From positions 1-64,000 of the forward strand of contig JAYKAV010002695.1 of the NCBI GenBank assembly GCA_035582835.1: 64,000 nt of DNA, given 5' to 3'. Each line of letters begins with the position of its first letter. The stretch's first letter is position 1. The position numbers were made by a program, and so were the translations under genes. Below are positions 60,840-64,000 of the stretch, piece after piece. A model generated the notes under the pieces. It saw only the letters and a program-made list of their open reading frames with translations, was not told the origin of the DNA and made no database searches. This DNA is from Phoebastria nigripes. Its lineage: Eukaryota; Chordata; Aves; Procellariiformes; Diomedeidae.

Positions 60840-61070
60840 GACCAATCTTTTGGTCGTTGTCTTCATAATAGCACAGAGCTACCGGCTAGCAGTGCCTGGC
60901 TTAATCGTAACAAATCACGGGGAAGCTCCTATGAATTATGCATGGTAGCCTGACCCATTTGCAGGCCAATCTGTTTGCGATGCAGGGCAGGTCATGTGCA
61001 GTCTGCGGGATTGCCTTTGCCATCAAGGCTGATGGCTGCTGCCAGTGGTGGTCCTGCATGGTTTGCCTTA
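60840..61070. promoter_or_regulatory. CNE-like block in intron 1
   Basis: The block holds ATGAATTATGCAT (60931-60943, POU-like), CCAAT (60966-60970), and several CpG-bearing words (TACCGGCTAGCAG, AATCGTAAC, TCACGGGG, TTTGCGATGCAGG). It is non-repetitive. The call is an inference from composition. Confidence 0.2.
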
Positions 61071-61792
61071 CAAGCCCCCCTTTTGTGTCCCCCACCAGGG
61101 AATGGTGGGGGAAAGGTCTTAACGCGTTTTCAGATTGCGTAGTCCCTACTGGTCTGAAAGCACAGATTCAGCAGGACATGGTGGTGAATCTAGGGGTAGT
61201 TTAAAATAACGGATGCTTATTTTTCTCTTTGCACTTGAGCAAAAGTGTTGCTCTATCTCTGCGATGCTAGCGGGGCCGTTTTGTGGGATGACATGTTAAG
61301 TAGATGTTTTAAATGACAGAGAGCAACCTTTTCCCCTCCTTAGCATGTTTTATCTGTATACCATGACGAGGATAGGAGCTGCCTCAAATTTTAACTTGAC
61401 AATGGGGTAATGGGATGGGACAGCCCAAGAAATTTCACCTTGGGTCAAGAGCATCCAGAAATAATTGCTACTTCATACCTGGTGTGGGGCCTTTATGAAA
61501 GAAAGGGATGGTTTTGGCACGGACAGGTGTCCGTATCGTGAAAACTTTGAAATTAAGAAAGCAGTTTGAATGTCTGAGTCTAGTGGGGAATCAGTGCCAA
61601 AGGAGCACAGCTACAAGTGCCCAAAGAAATTTCTAGTTTCTTTCTTCAGGGAAAAAAAAAAATCTCAAAATCGCACTTTTCTAGTCGTGAAGTATCTAGC
61701 TATTACCCTTTTTGCATAAAAAACGCAGAAAAAGCGTGACAGGGTTGTTTTGCAGTGCAATCTTCACACTATTTTTTGGCTATAATTTTTCA

Positions 61793-61857
61793 TTGTGGGT
61801 TTGGGTTTGTTTGTTTGTTTTGCTGTTTTTTTGTTTTGGCCCGACCCCCCCCCCCCC
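61793..61857 (+). repeat. G/T-rich tract ending in 13 C
   Basis: GGGTTTGTTTGTTTGTTTTG-like sequence runs into TTTTGGCCCGA and a C run at 61845-61857. C runs are error-prone in sequencing, so the exact length is uncertain. Confidence 0.85.
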
Positions 61858-62550
61858 AAGCAGCTGTCAGCTTGAACTTCTGTACCTGGGGATGAATGTT
61901 TTATGAAAAGACTGTGCCTTCACTGCTGCTGCCTGCACTGGCTTAGCTCATGCTGTCTGATTTGCCTATGCTTATTAAGGTGGTCCCGATTCTAACACTT
62001 TGCTTGCTAACGAGTCCAGGCTTTACTGCTGAATGAGGGAGCAGAAGGGCAAGAATTGAAATGGCTGAGAATAATTTCCAGATCGACTCGCTGGTGAGGC
62101 TGCTAGCCTTGCGGAGGAGAACACGGGCAGCGGAGCAGCTCTCCATCACACCTGAGCTGTGACCTGCAAGGGAGGGCGAGGGAGAAGCTAACGCTGGGGA
62201 TGCTCCTCATGTTGGGTCTTGTGCGCATTTCTCAATCTCCTGACTCAAGAGCTGTCATGTTAACACCTTTTCACATGAATTCACTTTGGAAGCAAACTGA
62301 TTCTTGGCTGCTTCAGCAATTTCCACACCTGAAGCCAAACTCTTAGCTTCAGTAATCCCTTTGGAGCCTCTAGACCCCCTGGTTCACGCCTGTAAGAGGA
62401 TCCTACATACCAAATCACGAAAGCAATGGAAATGGAGCACTCATGCCTGTGAACAAAAGAAGTCAAGTGCTGGTGATTAAGTGGAGTGTCTCCTGCATTG
62501 CTCTGAGCCATTTCCACTGCCTTCATTTAGCCTGTGTTTTATCCCTCAGA

Positions 62551-62571
62551 TTTTTTTTTTTTTTTTTTTTT
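62551..62571 (+). repeat. Poly-T tract (21 T)
   Basis: An uninterrupted T run in intron 1 with no adjacent recognisable element. Confidence 0.92.
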
Positions 62572-64000
62572 GGGTCATATCAAAGGAGTATTTATTGAGG
62601 GAGGGAGAGGAGGCTACAGCCCCTTCCCAGCTGTTTCCAGTATGGCCAGTATCTGGCCACTAGCTCTGCTCTTGTAACAATATGTAGAGTTGCTGCTTAG
62701 CTATTGATTTAGGCACAATTGCATGTAGCTCTCTGGACTTGCAAGTTAATACAGTTTAAGTGTCTAGCTAACTAAGCTGACAGGCTAAATTAGACTTTTA
62801 TCATCAAATCTTTTCATCCCAGCGGCAGTGCACTGAAGCAATACATTCTAAATATAGGCTCCAGTGTGTTTTTTACCATTTAAAAAAAAAAAATCCCTCT
62901 AAATCATCTGTGGAATGTCCCTCTAATCTGTGAGGGAGAACACTGTGATCTTATAAGGCATTTGCATTTCTTCCTGCTGAACCTGAAACCTTGTTAAATC
63001 TCGTGTAAGTCTGATGATCACACTGGCTCAGCTCGAATGGAAGCAAAGGAGCGCTGGAGCTTGACCGCACTGCTGCCAGCCTGTCCCTCCTGGCTTGTTC
63101 TTCTCTGGCATTGCCAGAGCATCCCTTCTGGTCTGCTATGGCTGGTGGCTTGGAGCAGGGAAGCTGTACAGCTGACTTCTCTGCCATGCTGCCCTCATAT
63201 CTCTGAGGAGAACAAACAGGAGCATGCATGGGAATAATTCATGCAACGCAAGACCCAGAAGTCATCTGAGCCTTGTATTGTGGTATCAAAACCTCATGTT
63301 TGTTTTTGGGAGGCTTTATTTTATTTTTTCCTCTTGAATTTCAGTCTCTTAAAGCATCAACTCGTGTAGGGCACTTTCTTCTAGTGATACAATGCCACAA
63401 AATGCCTGTTCTGTTTGGGCTGCAGCTTCCCCGATGCTGCTGAGGGTTTAACAGTAGTGGGTTCTGTGAGATGAAGCAAGGCTCCAGTTAACAGGTACTG
63501 GAGCGATTTAGAAGAAATGTGAAGGAGCTCAGTAGCCTCACTGGTGTTAAGGACTTTGGTCTCAGTGGGGCAGCTGAGCTGGCTGTTGCTGGACGGAGGG
63601 CTGAGCGTCTTCTGGCCCCAGTTTGTGCACATCCATCCATCCATCCCCTCCGTCATGCCGATGCTGCCGTCCGCCCTGGTCACCCAGCTGAAGGAGCTGG
63701 GAGTCGAGAGGGACTGAGTCAGTGGGAGCACAGGATTAGGTCATGCTCAGAGGATTATGATGTTTATGGGAGCACATGAAAACGCTTGTGTCACTGCGGC
63801 TTTAGGCTTCTGATACGAGTCTAGTGCGTTCATTTAAGGATTTTGCTGAGAAGCTGTTAGTCAAAGCGCTGGTCTATTAACTGAAGAATGCATGAACGGC
63901 CACTTTACAAGAAAATTTAAAATGAAAATATATGAATGCAATGCACAAGAGGAACATAATACCTCCTTTTATTAAATTCCTTGCTCCCTGTAAAGAGGCA

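Larger units (their letters stand above)
39581..64000 (+). other. BICD2: BICD2 intron 1, distal part (continues past window)
   Basis: AT-rich non-coding DNA follows the CR1 fragment to the window end. It holds a small CpG-rich block (44.64-44.77 kb), long homopolymer tracts, two SINE-like relics (59.08-59.23 and 60.24-60.37 kb), and several motif-dense blocks that resemble conserved non-coding elements. Fourteen of the twenty isolated N bases of the window fall between 42.7 and 58.9 kb. No BICD2 exon 2 was found. An internal alternative promoter or non-coding transcript cannot be excluded. Confidence 0.75.

Noticed and set aside
25000..64000. BICD2 exon 2 (would encode residues starting AFGQ)
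   Set aside because: Searched for in the translated frames and not found; the intron must run past the window.
1..64000. tRNA, snRNA, endogenous retrovirus, CRISPR array or operon
   Set aside because: No cloverleaf B-box context, LTR pair or gag-pol signature, spaced direct repeats or gene series was seen; this is ordinary vertebrate DNA.

Overview
This is a 64 kb piece of vertebrate nuclear DNA, most likely from a bird. The repeats that can be recognised are CR1-type LINEs whose 3' ends carry the TATGATTCTATGATTCTG-like terminal repeats. Repeat density is low, no Alu, L1 or LTR retrovirus sequence was seen, and genes are sparse with one CpG-island promoter. A turtle or crocodilian source is less likely but not excluded. 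The 197-base run of N in the GC-rich promoter and 20 isolated single N bases suggest a draft assembly.

Only one protein-coding exon can be supported: coding exon 1 of BICD2 (bicaudal D homolog 2, a dynein-dynactin cargo adaptor) at 24731-24970 on the plus strand. It encodes the first 80 residues, including the start of coiled coil 1 and the AAEYG CC1 box that contacts dynein light intermediate chain. It ends at a GAG|GTGAGG splice donor in phase 0. Exon 2 was not found, so everything from 24971 to the end reads as at least 39 kb of BICD2 intron 1.

Layout. 1-434: truncated CR1 LINE. 435-15250: intergenic DNA with several motif clusters that could be enhancers and one ancient MIR-like SINE relic. 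15251-15434: short CR1 3' end. 15435-24182: intergenic DNA approaching the promoter, with a three-half-site nuclear receptor-like array near 22.1 kb and a CArG plus forkhead cluster near 19.1 kb. 24183-24379: assembly gap. 24380-25580: CpG island with the 5' leader (two short upstream ORFs and a GCAGC pentamer array), coding exon 1 and the start of intron 1. 25581-64000: intron 1 with a third CR1 fragment (39431-39580), several MIR/CORE-SINE-like relics, long homopolymer and G/T-rich tracts, a small GC-rich island at 44.6-44.8 kb, and several CNE-like blocks.

No second gene, structural RNA gene, CRISPR array, prokaryotic operon or novel multi-gene system was found. The observations most worth following are possible regulatory sequence: the 10-bp-spaced half-sites at 22085, the TEAD/forkhead palindrome at 46566, the nested inverted repeat at 40977, the intronic CpG-rich block at 44.6 kb, and the uORFs and pentamer array in the BICD2 leader. 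Motif calls were made by eye, and conservation was not measured.
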